Below, piece by piece: positions 40,863 to 48,205 of a stretch of DNA of 48,205 bases. The notes beneath the pieces were generated by a model that was given only the letters and a program-made list of their open reading frames with translations, searched no databases and had not been told where the DNA came from. Origin of the DNA: Hondaea fermentalgiana (Eukaryota; Sar; Bigyra; Thraustochytrida; Thraustochytriidae); NCBI GenBank assembly GCA_014084085.1, contig NPFB01000027.1, positions 47,425 to 95,629 of the forward strand. Direction: 5' to 3'. A program made the translations under genes and the position numbers. How positions within the stretch are numbered: position 1 is the first letter of the stretch; the number at the start of each line of letters is the position of its first letter.

Positions 40863-41651
40863 CTAATAGCTCCACCTTGTGGGCGTGGGCTTTGGTGTCT
40901 GCGTAGGCTCCGGAGTCGGTAAACTAGTTGGAAATGCAGTCGGGTACATTGTTGGCGAGGATGTTGGTGAGGCTGTTGGCGGCGTTGGAGCCATGGTTGG
41001 TGATGGCGTAGGCCGCATCGTTGGCATTGTCGGCTCCAAGGTCCGCAAAGAAGTGGGGCTCGTAGGAGCCTCAGTGAGAGCATCCTCACAGGCGGCTAGC
41101 GGAGAACACAGTTTGTTTAAAGTGTCGTATTCGCAGCCTTCATACAGATCACAACTATCCTCGTCGCCGTCGAGCGAATCGCATTCACTTTCAGGGGTGT
41201 CTAAACATGTACAAGCTTCGATGACTGTGCACGTCTCTTGTGCCTCATCGAACGCACAACCTGAATATTCTGCGCACAAGAGTGCCGCTGCTGAGATATT
41301 TTCACTATCAATCTCACAGCTCGGGCCCGGGAAGTCGCACTCGACAGCAAGATTCGTGCTACTATCATCGTCATCATCACTGTTCCCGCTCGTCTCATCG
41401 TCGGCGGTGCCGATCTCGAACAAGCCCTCGTCGAGCCCCTGTCCCGACGTGGCCGTGGCCACCTCGGCTTGCGCAGAGCTGCCGACCGCTGCCGCGATCA
41501 CGACGACGACCGCCACGAGGCCGCCACCCGCGACGAGCAGCTTGCCGCGGAAACTCCGCGCGGCCCACCACGCGCGGACCGCGCCCGCGCGCGAGGATCC
41601 CTCGCTCGCGTCCTCGAGCGTCGCGGTCGCGGCGGCGCGGGAAATCGCCAT
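40863..41651 (-). CDS. Cys-rich single-pass membrane protein with Pro/Thr stalk
   Basis: 262 aa, ATG at 41651 with A at -3, stop TAG at 40863-40865. No named family. The order is a basic, Ala/Arg-rich N-terminus (1-36), one hydrophobic span (about 37-56, GKLLVAGGGLVAVVVVIAAA), an acidic Asp/Ser linker, a Cys-rich region (about 105-188) and a Pro/Thr/Ser tail (195-262) of PTxxPT repeats. Positive charge before the span suggests type II topology with the Cys-rich part outside. Two 16-residue Cys repeats with the same spacing are visible: CAEYSGCAFDEAQETC (126-141) and CDLYEGCEYDTLNKLC (167-182), giving C-x2-Y-x-G-C-x-[FY]-D-x5-C. PT-rich stalks are common in secreted and surface proteins of diatoms and other stramenopiles, where they are probably O-glycosylated. 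A cell-surface role is inference. Confidence 0.8.
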   Translation of the reverse strand: MAISRAAATATLEDASEGSSRAGAVRAWWAARSFRGKLLVAGGGLVAVVVVIAAAVGSSAQAEVATATSGQGLDEGLFEIGTADDETSGNSDDDDDSSTNLAVECDFPGPSCEIDSENISAAALLCAEYSGCAFDEAQETCTVIEACTCLDTPESECDSLDGDEDSCDLYEGCEYDTLNKLCSPLAACEDALTEAPTSPTSLRTLEPTMPTMRPTPSPTMAPTPPTASPTSSPTMYPTAFPTSLPTPEPTQTPKPTPTRWSY

Positions 41652-43598
41652 GCTCGTCGTCGCTCTTTTCCGGCCGTCCTAACAGTAGAGCAGCTCCTGC
41701 TTCGCCGCGGCGTGCGCGCAGCGAGAGCGGCTGCGGCTCGCCGCGCCCCGCGCCTCAGCACGATGGGCGACTGCCCGCCCGCCCGCCCGCGCCTCGCGCG
41801 CCTCGCGAGTCGCGGTCGCCGAGCGCGGGTCGCGGTATGGCCGAGGCGAGAGGGAGGGAGCGGGGTTGGAATGGGCGACTCGGCCTACTCGGGAGACAAA
41901 TTGTTTTATGCTCGGCCCCAGCCCGCGAGGCGCGCGCGCGCTCGCTCGCTCGCTCGTGCGCACGGCAAAGGACGCTCGTGCGGGAGGGAGGAGAGAAGAG
42001 CAGAGGCGCGACGGCGGTCGCCGCTGCCGGCCGCCGCTGTAGGGCCGCGGTTCGAAGTTGATTTGGGGGCCACGGGCCCTGAGCGTGCGTGCGTGCACGC
42101 GCGGACCCCTGGGCTGCATAGATAACGTCCGCGCTGCCCTCCCTTGGCGGTCGGCTTCACGATACAGAGGGCGAAGATGGGGCCAAAATAGGGGGTAGAG
42201 TGGACGTTATCGGTCACTCCATTTTGGTTTCAGGGTGGGAGTATACGGGCCCTGGCTTGGCTGACGATAAGGAGAAAAGGGGGGGAGGGGGGGGTGTTGG
42301 TGTATACCGCAGGGTTGAATGCTTGGATATGAAGATAAGATTCCTTGTTGAAAGCTACAGAAATGACAGGTGCGTTTCCCCCAAAACTGTGTTCACGCCA
42401 GCCCTTTCGCACACGCTTCTTTGGTATTGAAGACGAAAAGCATGATTTACGTTGCGGCCATCTTTCATGACATTTGGCCCCCATCCACGAAGTGCGTTGC
42501 TTTCAACCGGCTAGGAGCGAGCCAGCGCTTTACTTGAGATGATAAGCTTGGCTCGGCACAATTGCAGTGACCAAATCGCCATGCCTGTGCTACTTTTCTC
42601 CATGTGCCCTAAGCCTGAGATATCGTCTTCTGGGGGATTGGAAGCGGAGCTCGTCTTTCAGAGACGATGACCGATCTCCTTTCGTACCTGTCACATGATT
42701 AGCTCGACGAATGCTCTCTTGCTTGACTCAATTCGGCTGTAAATCGTAATGAGACAGATTGAACCCTGCATTTACTCTTTACACTCCTCATTCGCATCGG
42801 CGTCATTCATGACCCGCAATTTCAAGCTCGAGCACGGGGCCAAGAGCACCCAAAAAAATGCCATCATCACAATCTCAAGCACGTGGTCAAAGGCGCCCGA
42901 ACTACTGCCATCGTAACAAGTACGTGTAGGTCCATGTGCTTTGTTTGAGCCAGAATCCCACATTGTGTCTTCGGCAATTGGAAAGCATTCTCGCTCTTCG
43001 TAAAAATGTGTGTTACCTTACAAAGTCGTCATTGGTGACAGTTCTATCGTTGCAAGCGCATGGTCAGCTGCACGAATGCTCTCTCGCTTGGCTGATCTGG
43101 GCTGTGAATCGCAACGAGAGAGGTCAAATCCTACGTTTTCTCATCATACTTTGCACCCTTATTGGCGTCATTCATCGCCTGTAATCTCAAGCTCGAGCAC
43201 GTGGTCGAAGACGCCGCTTTCCACGAAGGGTTACGCGCAATTCCATTCAATTACGTTCGATCATGCCATGCAGCTATGTACAATGCCGTTCAACTCCATG
43301 GGTACACCGCAGGCAAGGCCTCACGGTTCGGCTAGAATTGACTCTTCTACTGCACTCTTTTCAGCCAAACTTTACGCCGCAGCCCAAAGTCTTGACCTCA
43401 TAGTCGAGCCCGAGCATTCCCTGCCAGTGTCCCGTTGCGCATCAAGCAGGGCAGAGCACTGCGCACAAGGAAGTTCCGGAAGCTTCCTCGGCGGCTTCCT
43501 CGCATCGCGTCCGGGTTGCCGTGCCCTGCCCTGCCCAGCCCCTTTCGGTGGAACGTGGGCCACAGCGTCAGCCTCGTTGCGTCATCACCATCTTCGTC
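41652..43598. other. intergenic region containing an ancient direct duplication
   Basis: The first 500 bp is very GC-rich and purine/pyrimidine-biased, probably the promoter side of the Cys-rich gene. From about 42200 the sequence is lower in GC. Between about 42600 and 43225 two diverged direct copies can be aligned (see the repeat entry). No convincing ORF lies here; a 63-codon minus-strand frame at 42772-42963 falls wholly within the first copy. Confidence 0.55.
42600..43225. repeat. diverged direct duplication, ~330-365 bp period, with CACGTG elements
   Basis: Paired anchors occur in the same order: CCATGTGC at 42600 and 42932; CGAATGCTCTC at about 42708 and 43073; a GGCGTCATTCAT block at about 42799 and 43153; AAGCTCGAGCAC at about 42824 and 43190; and CACGTGGTC(A/G)AAG(G/A)CGCC at about 42880 and 43199. 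The first copy has an extra ~45 bp between its two CAAGC(T)CGAGCACG-like motifs, itself a small internal duplication. Spacing drifts from about 332 to 365 bp, so both copies have gained indels. Confidence 0.75.
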
Positions 43599-44505
43599 TC
43601 AATCCTTGCCATCATCATCATTATTAACATCATTAGCATCCTGTTGGCCCCCATTATCATCCGATGCGGTAAGCCATCGCCACCCAACCACGCCAACGTC
43701 GCTCTTCTCATGCACATACTTGCTCTTGCCTCGCACAGCACACGCCTTGCCAGCCGCTGCCGCTGCCGTGCGTGGCAGCGGCAGTAGCAGTGGCGAAGGC
43801 GTGCGTGGAGCATCGCGGCGATCCCGGCTTCAGTGGCCGTCTGCCTTGAAAAGCATGACGGAAAGTCTCGAGTGTGTTTTCGTGAGCAGAGAACGCCGCA
43901 ACGGCGAGGTTGACGACCTTCCGGGCTTCTTCGAAACTTCTCGGCGTTGCCATGGACGCGAGGGCGTCGGTGGAAGAGCTCGAGTTGCTCGCATTCGCCT
44001 TCGTATTCGCATTCGCCTTCGCCTTCGCATTCGCCTTCGCTTTCGTATCCGCCTTCGCCTTGGCCGCACCGAGAGGAAAGAAGTGGCTTTGGGCCGACGA
44101 GTTGCAAGCCAGAACCAGTCCAGCTCCTGTGATGACGAAGTAACTTGGAGTTGATCAAGACAAATGAATACTACGGATTTCCACTCTCACTATTCTCGAT
44201 CGTCGATCAAGGCCCGCTGACTGATGAAGTAGCTTGCACGGCGTTGTTGCCCGCCACCGCGCAGGCAGGCAGGCGGGCGCGCGGCCGTTTGGTCGGCCGG
44301 TTGGTCGAGGCTGAGCCCGGCGGAGCCGTCCGCGTGGTTCCGAGATCTGCGGCAACAAGGGATTGGATGGCCCCGAGAGCGCCCTGGCCACGGTGGATGG
44401 TGGAGAGCACACAAAATGCGGCTTTACTGAGAGAGCGCTGTGGTGGAGAGCGTCATCCGCAGGGGCAGCGGGGACCGCGGGGAACGAACCGGGCGATGCG
44501 AGCAT
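43599..44505 (-). CDS. possible small spliced gene with two frame conflicts
   Basis: A tentative model; I do not recognise the product. Exon 1 would run from the ATG at 44505 to 44428 (MLASPGSF...). A 44 nt intron (44427-44384, GTAAAG to CCAG) joins in phase to a frame reading GALGAIQSLVAADLGTTRT. A 47 nt intron (44190-44144, GTGAGA to CCAAG) joins SQRALIDDREY to YFVITGAGLVLACNSSA, which looks like a short membrane or signal segment. The third exon then encodes alternating Lys-Ala/Asn-Ala repeats and SFEEARKVVNLAVAAFSAHENTLETF. Two problems remain. The middle exon needs a one-base shift, near a GCCT run at about 44255-44275. The third exon changes frame near a strong hairpin at 43756-43790. 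This may be a pseudogene, a sequence error or a wrong model. It would start 139 bp from the divergent six-span gene. Confidence 0.3.
43989..44062. repeat. (TTCGCC/ATTCGC)n hexanucleotide repeat
   Basis: About 12 units of a degenerate 6 bp repeat. On the minus strand it encodes the Lys-Ala/Asn-Ala run of the candidate gene above. Confidence 0.85.
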
Positions 44506-44560
44506 GAATCTGGCTGCTGCTGGCTGGCGCGGGGGTTCAAGCAAAGCGGAAAAGACCACG

Positions 44561-44640
44561 CACAATCTTGCAAAGGTTTTTCTTGCGTTCTGACCTGCAA
44601 TACAATCTCGCAAAGGTCTTTCTTGCGTTCGGACCTGCAA
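44561..44640. promoter_or_regulatory. two 40 bp direct repeats abutting a start codon
   Basis: Units 44561-44600 and 44601-44640 differ at only four or five positions; each contains GCAAAGGT(Y)TTTCTTGCGTTC and ends GACCTGCAA. A third partial copy (TACAAT) begins at 44641 and overlaps the ATG at 44645. The pair fills most of the spacer between the six-span gene and the possible minus-strand gene. A promoter or 5'UTR role is inferred from position only. Confidence 0.6.
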
Positions 44641-44644
44641 TACA

Positions 44645-46039
44645 ATGCTGGGCGACAGCGAGCAAAGCGATTATCGACGGGTGGACGACCTCGAACACGG
44701 TCGCCACCATCAGGACGCTCAAGGGAACGAAAATGGCAATGATAGAGACAATGAGCATTCCTCAGATCATTCGAAACGCGGCAAGCGCATGAATGTAAAA
44801 GACGCGCAGCGAGCAGCCAAGAGCGGGGGCAAGGACTTGCGCTGTCTCCGTGATGTTGACAATCTCGACAAACTTCCCGAGCAGGTGACGAGCCTCGAGC
44901 AGCGAAGCGACCATGAGGTGGTTTTTCACCCGGGCGACTTTGATGGAGAATTTGTATGGGACTCGCGAAGTCACCGCAAAAACCGTTTCCCGACCGTGAA
45001 CACCGAGTCCGACAACACGTACATCCAGCGCCAGGACCTCAAACTGCTCAACGTGGAACCAAGTAACGTATCATGGTGGGTCGCGCATACCTTTGCCTGG
45101 GGATCGATCTTGTTCATCGCGCAGGGCTACTATAATCTCTTTCCTCCGGAGAGTACGTCAAAGCAGATGATTCTCACAGGTGTGTTTGGTTTCATTGGAA
45201 GCATTGTCTTTCTGGCGGGCGCCTATGCTCAGTTGCTCGAGGCCATCAATCCGCAGCCCGAGCTGGAATTCGGATACCGGCTGTCCAAGACAGACTACGA
45301 GGACTACAACCAGATGCTGCATCAGGTTCCGCGCATTCAAAAGGGACGCAAGAAGTGGCGCTTGTTTGCGCTCAAGTTTGAGGATTCGGGCCAGCGAGCC
45401 GCGAGTGTCCAGTTCATCGGGAGCGCCATGTTTCTTTTCACCAACACGATGCAGCTTCCGATTTTCGACGCCAGCGACACGGTCATCCCGAGCACCAATT
45501 TCATTCTTCTGGATGTTTTCGTCTACGGTTTTCGCATCGTTAGTACGGTTTGTTTTCTCTATGCGCCAATTGTGCTGATGCTCGAGACGCAGTACGCTTG
45601 GTATGTGCCCAATTTGGGCTCTCTCGGCTGGTACAGCAGCTTTTTCAACTCCATTGGAGGCCTGGGTTTTCTCTTGTGTGCTATATTTGGCATCATTGTC
45701 AACTCCAATGGAGACACGATTTGTTGTCAAACGTATGGCTCGTACTTGTCTTCCTTTTGGGGTTCCATTTCGTACTTGATTGGCTCCATTTTCATGGCTG
45801 TCGAGATTGCAAACAAGCATCCGTTGCCCAATCCGAGATGTCTCAGATCATTTACGCGTCCTTCGGAAGACAACGAGAAGAGTGACGACGCTGCTACTGC
45901 TTCTGCTGGCAATTCAGGAGCCCGCCAAGAGAGCGGTGGCCGTGGCGCCTCGGGGAGCGGCAAGCCGAGCACGACAGAGTACTCTGACTACGACAGCGAC
46001 TCTGCGCAGACGACTTCGTCCTCGGACGCATCTTCATGA
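44645..46039 (+). CDS. six-span membrane protein of unknown function
   Basis: 464 aa, ATG at 44645 with A at -3. The first ~130 residues are hydrophilic, rich in Asp, His, Asn and Arg. Six likely membrane segments follow at about 143-163, 175-199, 252-273, 286-313, 329-352 and 366-388, in three hairpin-like pairs. A Tyr/Arg-rich loop (about 205-250) separates pairs 1 and 2. Motifs such as LGWYSSFFNSIGGLGFLLCAIFG and YLSSFWGSISYLIGSIFMAVE repeat an aromatic, then Gly-Ser-x2-[FY]-[LF] pattern. They recall uncharacterised fungal and stramenopile membrane proteins (YrhK-like repeats), but this is weak recall, not a search result. The C-terminal ~75 residues are Ser/Asp/Gly-rich. The stop codon overlaps an AATAAA hexamer. 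A transporter or channel role cannot be asserted. Confidence 0.82.
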   Translation: MLGDSEQSDYRRVDDLEHGRHHQDAQGNENGNDRDNEHSSDHSKRGKRMNVKDAQRAAKSGGKDLRCLRDVDNLDKLPEQVTSLEQRSDHEVVFHPGDFDGEFVWDSRSHRKNRFPTVNTESDNTYIQRQDLKLLNVEPSNVSWWVAHTFAWGSILFIAQGYYNLFPPESTSKQMILTGVFGFIGSIVFLAGAYAQLLEAINPQPELEFGYRLSKTDYEDYNQMLHQVPRIQKGRKKWRLFALKFEDSGQRAASVQFIGSAMFLFTNTMQLPIFDASDTVIPSTNFILLDVFVYGFRIVSTVCFLYAPIVLMLETQYAWYVPNLGSLGWYSSFFNSIGGLGFLLCAIFGIIVNSNGDTICCQTYGSYLSSFWGSISYLIGSIFMAVEIANKHPLPNPRCLRSFTRPSEDNEKSDDAATASAGNSGARQESGGRGASGSGKPSTTEYSDYDSDSAQTTSSSDASS

Positions 46040-46044
46040 ATAAA
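46039..46044 (+). terminator. candidate poly(A) signal overlapping the stop codon
   Basis: AATAAA starts on the last base of the TGA stop (46037-46039) of the six-span membrane protein gene. If it is used, the 3'UTR would be only a few tens of bases long. Confidence 0.4.
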
Positions 46045-48205
46045 TAGAACAACCGTAGCTTTCTTTTCACATGACTGCGAATGCTCGCTTTTGCTGCTTC
46101 ACGATTCCCGCGTAACCATTTTCGCAGCAGCAGGGCAACAAACCCCTTGCTCGCGTGGCTTCGCGTGGCCTCGCGTGGCCTTGCCAGCAGAGCTGGCGCG
46201 TCGTGCTCGGTGCACACACACCCCACCCGGGTACCGTACGATCGCCAGGCCTCACTCGTCCACCAATCGAGGCCCGGCCGATCATTTGGCAGCCAGTGCG
46301 TGCTTCGCTTCATCAGCAGAGTCAGTCAATCTACCATGCTAGCTAGGCCTACTACTATACTATACCTAGGCGCACACCGTTGTCGAGGGGAGGGGAGGGG
46401 GTCGAGTGGAGGACGCAAGCATGGATCGATAGATGGTGTGCGCCATCGGCCGCATCAACCAAAAGAAAGATAGAGAGGTAAAAGGAGGAAGGGACGAACG
46501 CCGCGCGCCCGATTGCATCTCGCGCGTCGTCGCTGGTTTGCTTTCTTGTTGTGTGTTGCAACGTACTTGCGCACTGCTTCTCCTTCTTCCTGGATGCGCA
46601 TGCTCGCCAAGAAGCCAACTTCCTATCTTTCCTTCTTTCCTTTCTCGAGGCGCCAGCCAGCCAGTCGTCGCTGTCGCCCAACCGCAAGGACCGGGCTCGT
46701 TTCGGCGGCCTGCGCCTCGGTTCTTCAGCGCCTGCCGTCGCGCCGTCATGCGGCACGCGAGCGTCACATCGCTGTCGGCGTCGGTGCGGCGGGCGCGTGC
46801 ACGGATGGATTCGTGGATAGTTGGAGACTGACTCGGCACGGATGCGAAGCGCTCGAACTCCATTTTGGCTGCACTGCGAAAAAAAGGACCCTCCATTTTG
46901 TTTTTGTTTACAGTTGGTTAGTTTTTTTTGTTCAGTCGCCCTCGCTCTCCATGTCTATTGACCTGGCCGTCCCGGCAGTCGGCAGCAGGCGGTCTGCAAG
47001 TGGAGAATCTCGCCAGGCAAGTGCGCTATCCACGGTCCTTTTTTCTTTCATTTGGTCGGTCGCTCGTTCCAACCATCGGTGGTTAGTTAGGTGTGTTTGT
47101 GCGCGCAGAAGCAGCGGGCGTGGCGGCACGAAGACTGCCCGCCGAGGCTCACGGCGCGAAACCTGCCGCACCACGGCTGCGCGTTGCCGCACAGACGGCG
47201 GCAGAAAAGAGGCCCCGGCCTGCCCTGCGCTGCGCCGCTCGTTTGCCCTCGCGCCCGGCGGCGTTGGCTTGTTGGCTCGGCCTGGATATGTGGTAAAGTC
47301 CTGGCTCGGGCGGGCGGGAGCGCCAGCTGCGGCGACAGTAGCGGTCGCGTGTCTGCTTAAACTCGTAGTATCCGGCGGCGCGCAGTTCCTTTCTCGCGCA
47401 CGGGAAGCCCTGCTTGCGCAGAGACCGCGGCGCCGCGGCGGCGGGACAAGGCCGCGCGAGTTTCCGAGTCGCCGCGTCCTCCCTCCCTCCCTCCCTCCCT
47501 CTCCCCTCCCCTGCCCTCCGCCCTCTTCGCCTCCGCCGCGCGGCCGCCTCGCCGTCCTCGCGGCGCCGCTATCTTCGCTTGGCCCATTCGCATTCGGTCA
47601 AGCCCTGCGAGCCCGAGTCCCGCATCTTCATCTCCTCATCCCATCCCATCCATCCCCATCGCTCGCGCCGCGCCGCGGCGGCCTTCGCCCCGACCCCATC
47701 GCCGCAGGCGGCGAGCGCAGCGCGGCCGCCGCGCTCCTCGCTCGCGCGGCGCTTCTCGCTCGCGCGGCTCGAGTGGAGCCGGGCGCGGCAGCGGGAAAGG
47801 AGAGCAAGGCGGCGGAGCAGAGCGAGGCGAGGAGGCGGAGCAGAGCCCGAGCGCGGCGGAGGAGCGCGGCAAACGCTGCACGCGCCGCGCGGACGCGGCG
47901 AGCGAGGAGCAGACGCGGCTGCGCGGAGGCGCGCGCGAGGAGCAGGCGCGCGGGGCAGCGCGGGGAGAGAAGGCCGCGCGGAGCGGCGAGCGGGCGCGCG
48001 CGCGCGATCGGGCGCGGCGGCGATTTTGAAAAATTGGCGCATCGCATCGCAGCTCGAGCGAGAAGCGCGCGCGGGGCGAGACAGCTTTCCAGGCCGCGCG
48101 GCGCGGCGCGGCGGACGGCGGGCAGACGCGCGAGGAGCGGCGGCCGCGCAGGCCGAGCGAGGCGCGCGCAGCTGAGCAGCAGCGCGCAGCCGAGGAGGCA
48201 GCGCG
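46040..48205. other. GC-rich terminal region, no supported gene
   Basis: Mixed DNA to about 46380, then GC-rich sequence. Two CTCCATTTTG motifs lie near 46858 and 46891. A CTCC-rich pyrimidine stretch spans about 47477-47520. The last 400 bp is extremely GC-rich and purine-biased on the plus strand (GCGGAGCAGAGCGAGGCG-type). Frames here, such as 47414-48175, are Arg/Ala-only translations without domains. It could be the CpG-rich 5' region of a gene beyond the window. Confidence 0.5.

Noticed and set aside
47414..48175. Long plus-strand open frame (~250 codons) at the right end
   Set aside because: The translation is almost only Arg, Ala, Gly and Ser, all other frames are also open, and there is no domain. 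This is the expected result of extreme GC content.

Overview
The window is nuclear DNA from a GC-rich protist. A thraustochytrid-like labyrinthulomycete (stramenopile) fits best. The recognisable genes are long, mostly uninterrupted open frames with ATG starts, and most have a purine at -3. They include a cytochrome-b5-fused front-end desaturase of the delta-6 type and a membrane protein with the Pro-Thr stalk common in stramenopiles. Other families present are eukaryote-specific: class II eIF4E, PDP-type PP2C, DUF726/TMCO4, AGC kinase and TBC-TLDc. The taxonomic call is inference; no rRNA or other marker gene is present.

Layout. The left block (1-15.74 kb) is gene-dense. It holds a 5'-truncated PDP-like PP2C phosphatase (+), a class II eIF4E/4EHP (+), a DUF726/TMCO4-like alpha/beta-hydrolase (-), a delta-6-type desaturase (+), a low-complexity protein with a p25-alpha-like core (-), and a divergent AGC-type kinase (-). 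The centre (15.75-35.5 kb) is a roughly 20 kb island with no gene I can support. It carries tetra- and pentanucleotide microsatellites, two 100-N assembly gaps inside such repeats, several AT-rich islets and one array of diverged ~145 bp repeats. The right block (35.5-46.04 kb) holds a TBC1D24-like TBC-TLDc protein (-), a Cys-rich Pro/Thr-stalk membrane protein (-), a possible small spliced gene with frame conflicts (-), and a six-span membrane protein (+). The last 2.2 kb is GC-rich and without a supported gene.

The genes do not form one pathway. They look like independent housekeeping and membrane-biology genes: mitochondrial PDH control, cap-dependent translational repression, long-chain PUFA synthesis, vesicle and lysosome traffic, and signalling. 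The points most worth a second look are: a TMCO4 relative that has lost both the nucleophile serine and the usual histidine; a non-RD kinase whose N-lobe is split by a microsatellite-encoded Asn tract; an eIF4E-2 lacking the dorsal tryptophan and ending in five tandem stop codons; a possible head-to-head gene pair sharing a 140 bp spacer with two 40 bp repeats; and the repeat island itself. I recognised no tRNA, rRNA, CRISPR array or transposon protein.
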